This document shows, one piece after another, positions 25,273 to 34,671 of a stretch of 54,334 nt of DNA. The notes beneath the pieces are model-generated. The model searched no databases. It was not told where the DNA came from and saw only the letters and a list, made by a program, of their open reading frames with translations. The translations under genes were made by a program, and so were the position numbers. The DNA comes from Fidelibacterota bacterium UBA7301 (lineage in GTDB: Bacteria > Fidelibacterota > Marinisomatia > Marinisomatales > TCS55): NCBI GenBank assembly GCA_002471845.1, contig DKQT01000013.1, positions 1-54,334 on the forward strand. The letters are read 5' to 3'. Positions within the stretch are counted from its first letter, which is position 1, and every line of letters begins with the position of its first letter.

Positions 25273-26517
25273 ATGCATCCATTAAGAAAATTAATTCAAA
25301 ATGAAGACCTCCTGTCCCATTTAGCCCAAACATATGGTACACCAATATATGTGTATGATCTAGGTAGGATAACTGAAAACCTTAATCGACTGGAAACAAC
25401 CCTATCATCGCACTTTAATCGTCACCATATTTGCTATGCAGTCAAAGCCAATAGCAATCCCCATTTATTGACTGAAATGCGAAAGATTCTCCCCAACATT
25501 GGTGGTGATTGCTCAAGCCCCGGGGAACTTTTTGTCACCGAAAAAGCAGGTATTGATCCTACCCGATGTATCTATACAGGCAATTATGAGTCAACCTATG
25601 ATCTCAAAATCGCTCTCGAAAAAGGTGCCTATTTGAATTTGGATGATATATCATCATTTAAACGCTTATTAATGGTGGGGTTACCTGATCGCATTTCTTT
25701 TAGACTCAACCCAGGATTTGGGAAAGGCACTTTTTCTCAGATTACCACCGCCGGTGAAAATGCGAAGTTTGGCATTCCGGCTGAAAAAATCATTGATGCG
25801 TACCGAAAAGCTCAGGATGCAGGCATCAAGCAATTTGGTCTCCAATGCATGGCCGGGTCCGGGAATTTAGATGAGGGATATTTTGTTGAGTTATTGCGTG
25901 CAATAGTCCTCAACACGAAAAAGATCGAGAATGAATTAAGCATTCGGTTTGAATTCATCAGTATGGGAGGCGGCTTAGGCATCCCATATAAAGATGAAGA
26001 AACGCCTCTGAATTATGATCGGTTATTTCGACAACTCTCCAAAGTCCTTTATGATGGGTATGCCGATCAAGAGTCTGCACCTGCACTATGGGTAGAACCG
26101 GGAAAATTGATTATTGGGGATGCTGGTTTTATTTTAACACAAGTAACGGGACTCAAAGCAAGTTATAAAAATTTTATTGGTATCGATGCGGGCATGGAAA
26201 CACTGATGCGTCCTGCCCTTTATGGTGCTTATCACAGGATATATAAAGTTGGATACAGTGGATCAAATAACGGGACCTATGATTTTACAGGTCCCATTTG
26301 CGAAAATACAGATCGCATTGCGGTAGATCGCCCATTCCCTCCCATTGCAGAAGATGACCTCATTGTCATCATGGATGCCGGTGCATACGGATATGCTATG
26401 TCCCATAATTTTAATACACGACCCCGTGCGGCTGAAGTGCTATTGGATGGAGATACCCACAGACTCATCCGAAGACGTGAGACTATTGAAGATATTTTTT
26501 CTGGATGTGATGTTTAA
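25273..26517 (+). CDS. lysA: Diaminopimelate decarboxylase family enzyme (fold-type III PLP)
   Basis: The ATG at 25273 is chosen over the in-frame TTG at 25267, giving 414 aa. The PLP lysine is in CYAVKANSNP (Lys58). The glycine loop GGGLGIPY and GPICENTDRI (active-site Cys supplied across the dimer) follow, with C-terminal DAGAYGYAMSHNFNTR. These are the LysA signatures: meso-DAP to lysine + CO2. Related ornithine or carboxynorspermidine decarboxylases are less likely. It overlaps the GH18 gene by 8 bp and heads a peptidoglycan-degradation operon, so it may work on salvaged DAP as well as in biosynthesis. Confidence 0.85.
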   Translation: MHPLRKLIQNEDLLSHLAQTYGTPIYVYDLGRITENLNRLETTLSSHFNRHHICYAVKANSNPHLLTEMRKILPNIGGDCSSPGELFVTEKAGIDPTRCIYTGNYESTYDLKIALEKGAYLNLDDISSFKRLLMVGLPDRISFRLNPGFGKGTFSQITTAGENAKFGIPAEKIIDAYRKAQDAGIKQFGLQCMAGSGNLDEGYFVELLRAIVLNTKKIENELSIRFEFISMGGGLGIPYKDEETPLNYDRLFRQLSKVLYDGYADQESAPALWVEPGKLIIGDAGFILTQVTGLKASYKNFIGIDAGMETLMRPALYGAYHRIYKVGYSGSNNGTYDFTGPICENTDRIAVDRPFPPIAEDDLIVIMDAGAYGYAMSHNFNTRPRAAEVLLDGDTHRLIRRRETIEDIFSGCDV

Positions 26518-28951
26518 CCGGCTCACAATCTTCATATTTGCCCTATCTATAGGGATCAGCCAAGATGAAAACCGTAAAAGCATTCATCAGATAGAATTGG
26601 AATACAACAAAGTCTATTATCTTGAATCCAGTCATAAACCATTGGCAGATCCTCCTAATCCGATTACACGACGACGTGATAGTCCCTCCAAAATTGTTTT
26701 TGGCTATCACCCATATTGGCAGGGCACCAAATGGCAGAACTATAACTATGATCTTCTTTCAACAATTGCTTATTTCTCCGCAGAAGCTGACAGTTTGGGG
26801 CAGCTTACCAACCTTCATGGGTGGCCCGCCACGGACCTGATCAACAAAGCTCACGCCAGTGGGGTTGAAGTGGCGCTGGTTGTCACCCTTTTTAATAAAA
26901 CTCATCTGGATTACTTATTAAGCAGTAGTGAAAACAGGACTCGATTGATTAATAATTTGGTTACGCAGGTGAACGATGGAAATGCGGATGGGGTAAATAT
27001 CGATTTTGAAGCATTCCCTGCTTCACAGAAGGCGAATTTGGTCACTTTTGTCAAAGATCTGCGTAAAGCACTGCGGGAAAAAGTATCCCACGGAAAAGTG
27101 ACCCTGGCCACACCGGCGGTAGATTGGAGCAGCGCCTGGGACTTCAATGCATTGGCGACCGAGAGTGACGGCCTTTTTATCATGGGATATGACTACCATT
27201 GGAAAGGTAGTTCTACCACCGGCCCCGTATCACCATTAAAAGGAGGTTCATATAATATTACCAACACGGTAAATACCTATTTATCTGCTACGGGAAATAA
27301 CGCAGATAAAATAATTTTAGGGGTGCCTTATTATGGTTATCAATGGCCGGCGAATTCTGGAGATAAAGGCGCCAACACAACCGATTCCGGTACTGCGGTA
27401 ATCTATTCCACTGCAGAATCCAATGCCCTTTCCTACGGAAAATTATGGGACAGTACTTCAGAAACACCCTGGTATAAATACCAAAATAACGGCTGGTTTC
27501 AGGCTTGGTATGATGACAGCCTTTCTCTATCAAAAAAATATGATTTTGCACTTTCGAAAAATCTCGGTGGTATTGGCATGTGGGCTTTAGGGTACGATAA
27601 TGGAAAAAACGAGTTATGGAATCTTTTGAAAGAAAAAACAGGGGCGAAAACCCCACCTTCAACTCCTGTCAATGTCTCCATTACCAATATAGGAAGCGGT
27701 GTCGCTGTGATTGATTTTTCAGGGGCGAAAACAGCACTGAATTTTCAAACCACCCGTGTATTTTTAAATTCAGCTCAAACAGAAGATTTGGGTACTTTTT
27801 CTACGAACCCCATTCTGCTTCAAAACCTGAATGCAAATGAGCCATACTTCCTTAAGGTTAAGGCCTCTAATGACTATGGCGACAGTGATTTCACTGAGGT
27901 GCTGGGCGTGGTCACATCAGCAAATCTACCCAAAGTTTTAATCGTCAACGGGTTCGACCGGATTACCGGCACCGACAATACATTCGACTTCATCCGCCAG
28001 CATGGCTCCGCGATTCATCAGGCCGGCTATCTTTTTGATTCGGCTAACAATGAAGCGGTGATCAACGGCAGGGTGAAACTGGATGACTATACAATCGTGG
28101 ATTGGATCTTGGGGGAAGAAGGATCCGCTACTTCTACTTTCTCTGTAAAAGAACAAAAATTGCTTGAGAACTTCTTAAAAGGTGGCGGCAGATTATTCGT
28201 TTCTGGCTCGGAGATTGGTTATGATCTTTCTGAAAAAGGAGATTTAACCGATCAGCATTTCTATGAAAAATATTTAAAAGCAGAATATTTTTCAGATGCT
28301 GCAGCTGGGAAACAAGGTACTTATAATGCAACCGGCGTTGCGGGAACGATGATGGATAATTTTTCCATCAACTTTGATGATGGAACCCACGGCACGTATG
28401 ATGTTGATTGGCCTGACGGGATTAAACCAGCTGGGAATGGAGAGATCATCCTGAAATACGACGGCGCCGATTATAATACCAACGGGGGTGCAGGTGTCGC
28501 TTATAAAGGTGGATTTGACGGCAGTCCAATACCGGGAGGACTTGTTCACTTAAGTTTTGGATTTGAATCCATTTATCCCGAATCCAAAAGGAATGAGGTT
28601 ATGATAAAGGTTTTGGATTATCTCGACGGCGCTATCGCATCCACCGGGGATGAGATTGCCGCAGTTCCTAAAAAATTGAACATATCCTCTCTTTACCCAA
28701 ATCCATCCAACCGCTCAATTACAATCGAATTCCAAGTTTTTGAATTTTCACCCATTGCCTATTTGACCATAACTGATATCATCGGCCGGGAAATCATTAA
28801 GATTTCTGTTCAGCCTTTAGCAGCAAAAATGCAAAAATTCAATTGGAATGGCCTACTGCCCAATGGTTTAGAAGCGCCATCAGGAATGTATTTGGCTAAT
28901 TTGTCCCAAGGTGAAAAAATTGTAACCAAAAAATTTACCATGCTTAAATAA
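26510..28951 (+). CDS. Secreted GH18 glycosidase with type IX secretion tail
   Basis: The true start is the ATG at 26510, which overlaps the previous stop and precedes a signal peptide (FNRLTIFIFALSIGIS); 813 aa. The GH18 barrel covers about 60-375, with the catalytic DGVNIDFE (160-167, Glu167). A fibronectin-III-like domain (about 380-470) and a ThuA/amidotransferase-like domain (from about 475, KVLIVNGFDR; GGGRLFVSGSE) follow. Last is a T9SS sorting domain beginning SSLYPNPSN and ending in a GMYLANL...KKFTMLK pattern. The protein is therefore sent through the outer membrane. Chitin, or GlcNAc linkages of glycoprotein or wall, are possible substrates. Confidence 0.88.
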   Translation: MFNRLTIFIFALSIGISQDENRKSIHQIELEYNKVYYLESSHKPLADPPNPITRRRDSPSKIVFGYHPYWQGTKWQNYNYDLLSTIAYFSAEADSLGQLTNLHGWPATDLINKAHASGVEVALVVTLFNKTHLDYLLSSSENRTRLINNLVTQVNDGNADGVNIDFEAFPASQKANLVTFVKDLRKALREKVSHGKVTLATPAVDWSSAWDFNALATESDGLFIMGYDYHWKGSSTTGPVSPLKGGSYNITNTVNTYLSATGNNADKIILGVPYYGYQWPANSGDKGANTTDSGTAVIYSTAESNALSYGKLWDSTSETPWYKYQNNGWFQAWYDDSLSLSKKYDFALSKNLGGIGMWALGYDNGKNELWNLLKEKTGAKTPPSTPVNVSITNIGSGVAVIDFSGAKTALNFQTTRVFLNSAQTEDLGTFSTNPILLQNLNANEPYFLKVKASNDYGDSDFTEVLGVVTSANLPKVLIVNGFDRITGTDNTFDFIRQHGSAIHQAGYLFDSANNEAVINGRVKLDDYTIVDWILGEEGSATSTFSVKEQKLLENFLKGGGRLFVSGSEIGYDLSEKGDLTDQHFYEKYLKAEYFSDAAAGKQGTYNATGVAGTMMDNFSINFDDGTHGTYDVDWPDGIKPAGNGEIILKYDGADYNTNGGAGVAYKGGFDGSPIPGGLVHLSFGFESIYPESKRNEVMIKVLDYLDGAIASTGDEIAAVPKKLNISSLYPNPSNRSITIEFQVFEFSPIAYLTITDIIGREIIKISVQPLAAKMQKFNWNGLLPNGLEAPSGMYLANLSQGEKIVTKKFTMLK

Positions 28952-30174
28952 TGAAAAAACTTTCTGCTTTTCTTTTATTGTTTATGATGGGCTGCGGAAC
29001 AATTCCAAAACCAGACCAACCGATCAAACTTCAAAAAGTGGCTGAGGTGAAGGTCGGACTGGATGTATTGCTGGATGAAAAGTTGGGTGTGATTAATGGA
29101 AAATCAATCGGACTTGTTACAAATCAAACCGGTGTCGATGGGAATGGTAAGCCCAATTATGAACGATTAATGGCTTTGGATGATGTGGAATTAAAAATCA
29201 TTTTCTCCCCGGAGCATGGCCTTTTTGGTGAAGCGGCGGCAGGCGAAAAAGTGAACTATAATGGTCAAATGAAAGCACTCCCCAAAGTCGTGAGTTTATA
29301 TGGTAAAAATCGGAAACCATCCCCAGAGCAATTGGTCGGTCTTGACATTATTATTTATGATATTCAGGATATTGGCGCGCGGTTTTATACCTATATTTCA
29401 ACCCTTGGAATGGTAATGGAAGCGGCCGCGGAAGCTGGAGCTCAGGTCATTGTTTTAGACCGTCCCAACCCAATTACGGGCTATCATGTTGAAGGCCCCA
29501 TCTTAGATTTAAAACACCAGTCTTTTGTTGGATATTACCCAATTCCCATTCGCTATGGATTAACAGTGGGTGAATTGGCTCAAATGATTGTTGGAGAAAA
29601 TTGGATCAAAAATTCCCCTGAATTAACGATCGTTCCTATCAAAAACTGGAATCGATCCCAATGGCTGGATGATACAAATGTTGAGTGGGTGAAAACATCT
29701 CCTAACATCCCGGATTTAGAAACAGCCATCATCTACCCCGGCATATGCTTGCTAGAAGCCACCAATGTGAATGAAGGGCGCGGCACCCAAAATCCTTTCA
29801 GACGATTTGGCGCTCCATGGATAAATAAACAGGCGTTTACCAGTGGACTCAACTCTATGAACATGCCCGGTGTTCATTTTAAACCGATCTCTTACATTCC
29901 AACCGATATACCCGGGATGGCAACTAACCCTAAATATGAGAATCAAGTTTGCTATGGTGTTGAAGTCGTTCTAACAAATCGAGATTCGTTTAACAGTATC
30001 AAAACTGGTGTTTCAGTGCTATCGCTTTTGGGAGATCTATACCCAAATCAATTTGAAATCAAATTATCTGGCATGAATCGACTATGGGGAAAATCTGAAT
30101 TCCCATCACAAATTGATCCAAATGAATTGAATGATTTTTCAAAAAAAACAACCCAATACCTTCTATATGATTAA
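28951..30174 (+). CDS. namZ: NamZ exo-beta-N-acetylmuramidase lipoprotein (DUF1343, GH171)
   Basis: This 407-aa protein has a lipoprotein signal (LLLFMMGCG). The DUF1343 core is recognised from GLVTNQTGVDGNG, FSPEHGLFGEA, YDIQDIGARFYTY, LDRPNPITG and EGRGTQNPFRRFGAPW. NamZ removes MurNAc from the non-reducing end of peptidoglycan chains or MurNAc-GlcNAc. The start overlaps the GH18 stop by one base (TAATG) and the stop overlaps the dacB-like start by 8 bp. With GH20/NagZ and amidase genes nearby it fits step-wise glycan degradation. Confidence 0.9.
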   Translation: MKKLSAFLLLFMMGCGTIPKPDQPIKLQKVAEVKVGLDVLLDEKLGVINGKSIGLVTNQTGVDGNGKPNYERLMALDDVELKIIFSPEHGLFGEAAAGEKVNYNGQMKALPKVVSLYGKNRKPSPEQLVGLDIIIYDIQDIGARFYTYISTLGMVMEAAAEAGAQVIVLDRPNPITGYHVEGPILDLKHQSFVGYYPIPIRYGLTVGELAQMIVGENWIKNSPELTIVPIKNWNRSQWLDDTNVEWVKTSPNIPDLETAIIYPGICLLEATNVNEGRGTQNPFRRFGAPWINKQAFTSGLNSMNMPGVHFKPISYIPTDIPGMATNPKYENQVCYGVEVVLTNRDSFNSIKTGVSVLSLLGDLYPNQFEIKLSGMNRLWGKSEFPSQIDPNELNDFSKKTTQYLLYD

Positions 30175-31570
30175 GTACTTTACTCAACTCGGATTAGTTG
30201 GGTTTATCCTTATTTCAGCTTGTACACAACCGCCTTCGATTTATCGTGGTAAGGGGAATCTATCGGTTAAAAATAAAATCAATTCATTAATTGAATCCTT
30301 AAAACTGTCAACGAATATTGGAATAAAAGTAATCTCACTGAAAACCGGGAATACAGTTTATGAACTCAATGCCCACTCATTATTTAATCCTGCCAGCAAT
30401 AATAAATTATATACCCATGCCGCTGCACTTGCAATAATTGATACTAATTATAACTTTTCAACCAAGGTTTATCAAGATGGTGATGCCCTTTTTCTTGTTG
30501 GCGGCGGTGATCCGGATTTAACACTTCATGCCCTTGATTCATTGGCACGGATCGTCTCCGAATCCGATAGTTCTTTCAACACATTAATATTGGATGACTC
30601 CTTTCATGATGACCGGCAATTTGGTGAAGGCTGGATGTGGGATGAAGGTTCATGGTGGTATGCGGCTCAAATCAGCGCATTGAGTGTTAATGATAATTGT
30701 ATTGATTTTTTTGTTTCTCCCGGTGATTTAGGTGGGCCGGCGATAATAAATCACTTCCCGGAAACTCAATATATTAATGTCACCAATCATTCCAGAACGG
30801 TTAACGATACAATAGATTTTGAAAAGTTCAAGATTGAAAGAGATTGGGAAAATCAATCAAACCATTTTTCTATTTCCGGCTTCCTCATGGATACTTCATC
30901 AACGGATACGATTTACCGAAATGTGAATGATCCAACTTTATTCACCGGCACCGTTTTCAAAGAAATGTTGAATAACAAAGGACTGAATATCCAAAATATT
31001 GAAAAAGGGCTTCGGCCGGAAAAAACGCAATTAATCGCTACCCATAATTCTGAATCAATCATTAATTCCCTTGAAAATCTTATGGTTGAAAGTGACAACC
31101 TCACAGCAGAACTGACGATAAAATTGATCGGTCGGATTATATCCGGTGACCAGGGAAATTGGGATAATGGTTTAATGGCTGTGAAATCATTTTTAAATGA
31201 TGAAGTTGGCATTGACACCTCAACCTTTTCTATGAAAGATGGATCCGGGGTTTCCCGCTATAATTATTCCAGCCCTAATCATTTTATAAAGTTGTTGACT
31301 TGGGTTTATGAAACCCCTTCCATTCGAAATAATTTTACCCAGACCCTTCCTAAAGGTGGAATAAATGGAACACTTGCAAATCGAAATTTTTCCGAAAATG
31401 TTATAGCAAAAACAGGATCACTCTCAAGTGTAACCTCTCTTTCAGGATATATCTTTACTCAAAAAGGTGAGTCCCTCGCTTTTTCAATTTTAATGAATGG
31501 TTTTCCCGGTTCCTCGGCCCCTTACAGGAACCTTCAAGATCAGATCGTCAATTTGTTGGAGGATTTATGA
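30167..31570 (+). CDS. dacB: D-alanyl-D-alanine carboxypeptidase, PBP4/DacB type (S13), lipoprotein
   Basis: The ATG at 30167 gives a clean lipoprotein signal (GFILISACTQ, Cys19) and 467 aa; it overlaps namZ by 8 bp. Penicillin-binding motifs are SNNK (Ser77-Lys80), SDN near residue 310 and KTG (IAKTGSLSS) near 425. S13 enzymes trim D-Ala and cleave cross-links. Here it probably removes peptide cross-links during wall turnover. The stop overlaps the next ATG (ATGA). Confidence 0.9.
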   Translation: MIKYFTQLGLVGFILISACTQPPSIYRGKGNLSVKNKINSLIESLKLSTNIGIKVISLKTGNTVYELNAHSLFNPASNNKLYTHAAALAIIDTNYNFSTKVYQDGDALFLVGGGDPDLTLHALDSLARIVSESDSSFNTLILDDSFHDDRQFGEGWMWDEGSWWYAAQISALSVNDNCIDFFVSPGDLGGPAIINHFPETQYINVTNHSRTVNDTIDFEKFKIERDWENQSNHFSISGFLMDTSSTDTIYRNVNDPTLFTGTVFKEMLNNKGLNIQNIEKGLRPEKTQLIATHNSESIINSLENLMVESDNLTAELTIKLIGRIISGDQGNWDNGLMAVKSFLNDEVGIDTSTFSMKDGSGVSRYNYSSPNHFIKLLTWVYETPSIRNNFTQTLPKGGINGTLANRNFSENVIAKTGSLSSVTSLSGYIFTQKGESLAFSILMNGFPGSSAPYRNLQDQIVNLLEDL

Positions 31571-32481
31571 AACGACAGTGCATTTCTCTAATCCTTACCT
31601 TTTTTATAGTTGGATGTTCATCCCAACCAGAGCTGGACCCATACGTTACCGTTCTTGGAATAGCCCAGGATGGGGGTGCCCCCCAGGCCGGCTGTCAACA
31701 AGTTTGCTGTTTCGATCGCTGGGAAAACCCTGCGATAAGATTGATGGTAGTATCCTTAGGTATCGTAGATCCCAATTCAAATGAAACATGGATGATTGAA
31801 GCGACCCCGGATTTCCCTAAACAATTGGAGATTCTCACGGGGAATGATCGGGAAAAACTGAAAGGCGTTTTCCTCACCCATGCCCACATCGGCCATTACA
31901 CAGGATTGGTGCACTTAGGACGGGAAGTGATGGGTGCCCAGTCCGTACCCATTTATGCCATGCCAAAAATGGCCAAGTTCTTGAAATCCAACGGTCCCTG
32001 GAGTCAGTTGGTCGATTTAGAAAATATTAAAATTAAGAAATTGAAAAATGGTAAATCAATTGAACTCAATAAACGGATTTCTATCACCCCATTTCTTGTC
32101 CCCCACCGGGATGAATTTTCAGAAACGGTTGGGTACCGTATTGAAGGCCTGAATAAGTCTCTCATCTTTATACCAGATATAGATAAATGGGAAAAATGGA
32201 GTGAGAATATTGAAACGGTAGTCAACAAATATGATTATGCCCTTTTAGACGGATCATTTTATACTAACGAAGAATTGCCCGGCAGGGATATGTCCGAGAT
32301 CCCCCACCCTTTCATTGTGGAATCCATGGAAAAATTAAAAATGGTGCCGGAGAAATCGGGCATCCACTTTATTCACCTGAACCATACCAATCCTGCCCTG
32401 GATTCGGATTCAGATGCGCAAAAACAAATTAAAGTAGCGGGATTTAATATCGCCGCCAGAAATCAAATCTTTAAACTGTAA
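31567..32481 (+). CDS. PqqB-like metallo-beta-lactamase-fold lipoprotein
   Basis: This 304-aa protein has a lipoprotein signal (TFFIVGCSS, Cys17). It opens with VTVLGIAQDGGAPQAGC, as in PqqB, followed by a Cys-rich GCQQVCC. The metal site is THAHIGHYTG (His105, His107, His110), with Gly where most MBL enzymes have Asp, and it has later His in VPHRD. No other pqq genes are present. It lies in a wall-degradation operon with 4-bp overlap to dacB, so an extracytoplasmic hydrolase or oxidase role is possible; function unknown. Confidence 0.8.
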   Translation: MKRQCISLILTFFIVGCSSQPELDPYVTVLGIAQDGGAPQAGCQQVCCFDRWENPAIRLMVVSLGIVDPNSNETWMIEATPDFPKQLEILTGNDREKLKGVFLTHAHIGHYTGLVHLGREVMGAQSVPIYAMPKMAKFLKSNGPWSQLVDLENIKIKKLKNGKSIELNKRISITPFLVPHRDEFSETVGYRIEGLNKSLIFIPDIDKWEKWSENIETVVNKYDYALLDGSFYTNEELPGRDMSEIPHPFIVESMEKLKMVPEKSGIHFIHLNHTNPALDSDSDAQKQIKVAGFNIAARNQIFKL

Positions 32482-32494
32482 GGTAAAATAAACA

Positions 32495-34105
32495 ATGCGA
32501 AAACTCCTCTCCACTTGTTTCATTGCAGTTTCGATCCTTGTCCTCAATGGATGCGGAGCGGGGGACCAAATCAATCAAATTGGGTTTGTTCCCCTTCCCA
32601 CCGAGATATCTTTGGAAAAAGGGGAAACGACCATCAACCAAGAATGGGCCATCATCGAAAATGGCGGCCATGATGATTTAAGATCATTGAAAGAACTTTT
32701 GGCCGAGAATCTGGCGGTTGATTATGGTATTTCAGTTTCCCGCCAAGGTGGTCAAAAAATTGCACTGAATATTGAGCCCGATAATCCGACCTTTGGAAAG
32801 GAAGGATATGCACTTGCCGTTTCTGAGGATGGAGTAAAAATAAATGCCGGCACGCCTAATGGTATTTTTTATGGAATCCAAACGCTTCGACAATTACTGG
32901 ATTCCGGTGATAAAACGGATGGTGGAATTACCATAAATCAGCTCACTGTAAATGACGCACCTCGCTTTCAGTGGCGTGGAATGCACCTGGATGTGGCCCG
33001 TCACTTTTTTGATGTGAAATTTGTAAAGCGGTACATCGATTATTTAGCCATGCATAAAATGAATATTTTTCATTGGCACCTCACAGAAGATCAGGGTTGG
33101 CGTGTTGCCATTGATCAGTATCCGAAATTAGCTGAAATCAGCGCTTATCGTGACGAATCATTGATCGGTCATTACCGGGACAAACCACGGCAATATGACG
33201 GGAAACGTTACGGCGGTTTTTATTCCAAAGATGAAATGCGCGAGGTCGTCCAATATGCGAAGGGGCGCTATATCACCGTTGTTCCGGAAATTGAAATGCC
33301 GGGCCATGCCAAAGCTGCCTTGGCGGCTTACCCTGAACTTTCCTGTACTGGCGGTCCCCATAAGGTTGAAAAACTTTGGGGTGTACACAAGGAGGTCTTC
33401 TGTGCGGGCAAAAAAGAAACATTCGAATTCCTGGAAAATGTACTAACCGAAGTGGCGACAATATTCCCGGGCCCCTATGTCCATATTGGAGGGGATGAAT
33501 GTCCGAAGAATCGCTGGAAAGAACATGACTTGGATCAACAGCGGATCGCTGCCGAAGGGCTCCATGATGAGCATGAACTCCAAAGCTATTTCATTAAACG
33601 AATTGAAGGCATTTTAAATGGCCTTGGCAAACGACTCATTGGTTGGGATGAAATATTAGAAGGTGGACTTGCTCCCGGCGCTATTGTTCAATCATGGCGT
33701 GGTATGGATGGCGGTATTGCTGCTGCCAACGCCGGCCATGAGGTGATCATGTCTCCTACTTCCCACGCTTACTTTGACTATTATCAATCCGAGGATAAAG
33801 AAAATGAACCTTTGGCTATCGGGGGATTTTTACCGTTAGAAAAAGTGTATCAATTTGAACCGGTCCCACCGGAGATTGACCAGGATAAACTCCATTATAT
33901 ATTAGGTGGACAAGGAAATGTTTGGACAGAGTATATCAGCACCCCTGAAAAAGCGGAATACATGGCGATTCCCCGTATGAGTGCTATGGCAGAAGTGCTC
34001 TGGTCCCAGGAAAAAGATCGGGATTATGAGAGTTTTACTTCCAGGATGAAATGGCAGTATAAACGGCTGGATCGCATGAAGGTTAATTATCGGAAGCCTG
34101 AATGA
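32495..34105 (+). CDS. GH20 beta-N-acetylhexosaminidase lipoprotein
   Basis: This 536-aa protein has a lipoprotein signal (SILVLNGCG, Cys20), a GH20b beta domain (about 30-155) and a TIM barrel starting RFQWRGMHLDVARHF. The catalytic pair is Asp334-Glu335 in YVHIGGDECPKNRW. It releases terminal GlcNAc or GalNAc from glycans, chitin oligomers or muropeptide chains. Last gene of the plus-strand operon. The following bases hold truncated gene remnants. Confidence 0.92.
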   Translation: MRKLLSTCFIAVSILVLNGCGAGDQINQIGFVPLPTEISLEKGETTINQEWAIIENGGHDDLRSLKELLAENLAVDYGISVSRQGGQKIALNIEPDNPTFGKEGYALAVSEDGVKINAGTPNGIFYGIQTLRQLLDSGDKTDGGITINQLTVNDAPRFQWRGMHLDVARHFFDVKFVKRYIDYLAMHKMNIFHWHLTEDQGWRVAIDQYPKLAEISAYRDESLIGHYRDKPRQYDGKRYGGFYSKDEMREVVQYAKGRYITVVPEIEMPGHAKAALAAYPELSCTGGPHKVEKLWGVHKEVFCAGKKETFEFLENVLTEVATIFPGPYVHIGGDECPKNRWKEHDLDQQRIAAEGLHDEHELQSYFIKRIEGILNGLGKRLIGWDEILEGGLAPGAIVQSWRGMDGGIAAANAGHEVIMSPTSHAYFDYYQSEDKENEPLAIGGFLPLEKVYQFEPVPPEIDQDKLHYILGGQGNVWTEYISTPEKAEYMAIPRMSAMAEVLWSQEKDRDYESFTSRMKWQYKRLDRMKVNYRKPE

Positions 34106-34109
34106 AGAC

Positions 34110-34301
34110 TCAAAGAAAAAAGGAAGTCCATTCAGCCTTTCCCCAGGATTCATCATCTAATTTCCCGTCCATTTTAAGGGGCTTAATAGGACGGTAACAT
34201 ACATATTTCCCCGGTGAAAATTCGATCTTAGGTATTGGCATTTGCGCGCAGGTAAAAGGACTATACAAAAAAATTGATATCCAAAACAGAATTGACTTCA
34301 T
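34110..34301 (-). pseudogene. 5' fragment of a CBM9-like exported protein gene
   Basis: A minus-strand frame of 63 codons begins with a signal peptide (SILFWISIFLYSPFTCAQ). It continues KIEFSPGKYVCYRPIKPLKMDGKLDDESW, a typical start of carbohydrate-binding family 9-like proteins ('Y.C....I.IDG.LDE.AW..A.WT..F'). It then stops right where the GH20 gene ends. Real members are several times longer, so this is a truncated start. A short genuine protein is unlikely. Confidence 0.55.
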
Positions 34302-34530
34302 AGAATAAATTTATCCCTAATTAAGGAGAGGTCAAGCCCAATTGGGTGGGTTATTGCGAAGGATTTTCCCCATAATTCAGTAAATATTTTCATGTCTGAA
34401 ATTGAATCTAAACTCATATTTTTTCAAATAATAAAAGGATTAGTTGAACTGAGATAGCTCAGTAACTTATATTAGTTTTAAGTTTATACTAAATCATAGT
34501 AACAAAGAAAAAAATGGCGAGTAAAAAATA
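34302..34530. other. Divergent intergenic region between two gene fragments
   Basis: These 229 bases separate the CBM9-like start (minus) from the nagB start (plus). They contain a small palindrome CCCAATTGGG and the promoter/dyad described separately, but no coding frame that I can support. The gene-free part continues after the nagB fragment to 34785. Confidence 0.5.
34444..34473 (+). promoter_or_regulatory. Candidate promoter with a dyad in its spacer
   Basis: TTGAAC (34444-34449), a 17-base spacer and TTATAT (34467-34472) resemble a sigma-70 promoter. The inverted repeat ACTGAG-ATAG-CTCAGT (34448-34463) covers the spacer, where a repressor would block it. It would have driven the nagB fragment. 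FCB-group promoters often differ from this consensus, so this is tentative. Confidence 0.3.
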
Positions 34531-34671
34531 ATGCGTGTTATCGTTAAAGATAATTACAGCGAAATCAGTAAAGAAGCTGCAGAATTTGTAGCAGAAAAAA
34601 TAAGGAAAAAACCTAACATTGTTCTGGGATTTGCTACAGGCAACACACCGCTGGGCAATCATAATCGTTGA
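34531..34671 (+). pseudogene. nagB: 5' fragment of nagB (glucosamine-6-phosphate deaminase)
   Basis: The 46-codon frame begins MRVIVKDNYSEISKEAAEF and runs to GFATGNTPLG, matching the NagB/6-phosphogluconolactonase-family N-terminus with its phosphate loop (GxATGxTPLG). It then breaks into unrelated sequence and a TGA. Intact NagB is about 240-270 aa, so only a sixth is left. A full copy elsewhere in the genome is likely but unseen. Confidence 0.7.

Noticed and set aside
26345..26509. Upstream extension of the GH18 reading frame
   Set aside because: It lies inside the DAP decarboxylase gene in another frame; a signal peptide and overlap-type start occur at 26510.
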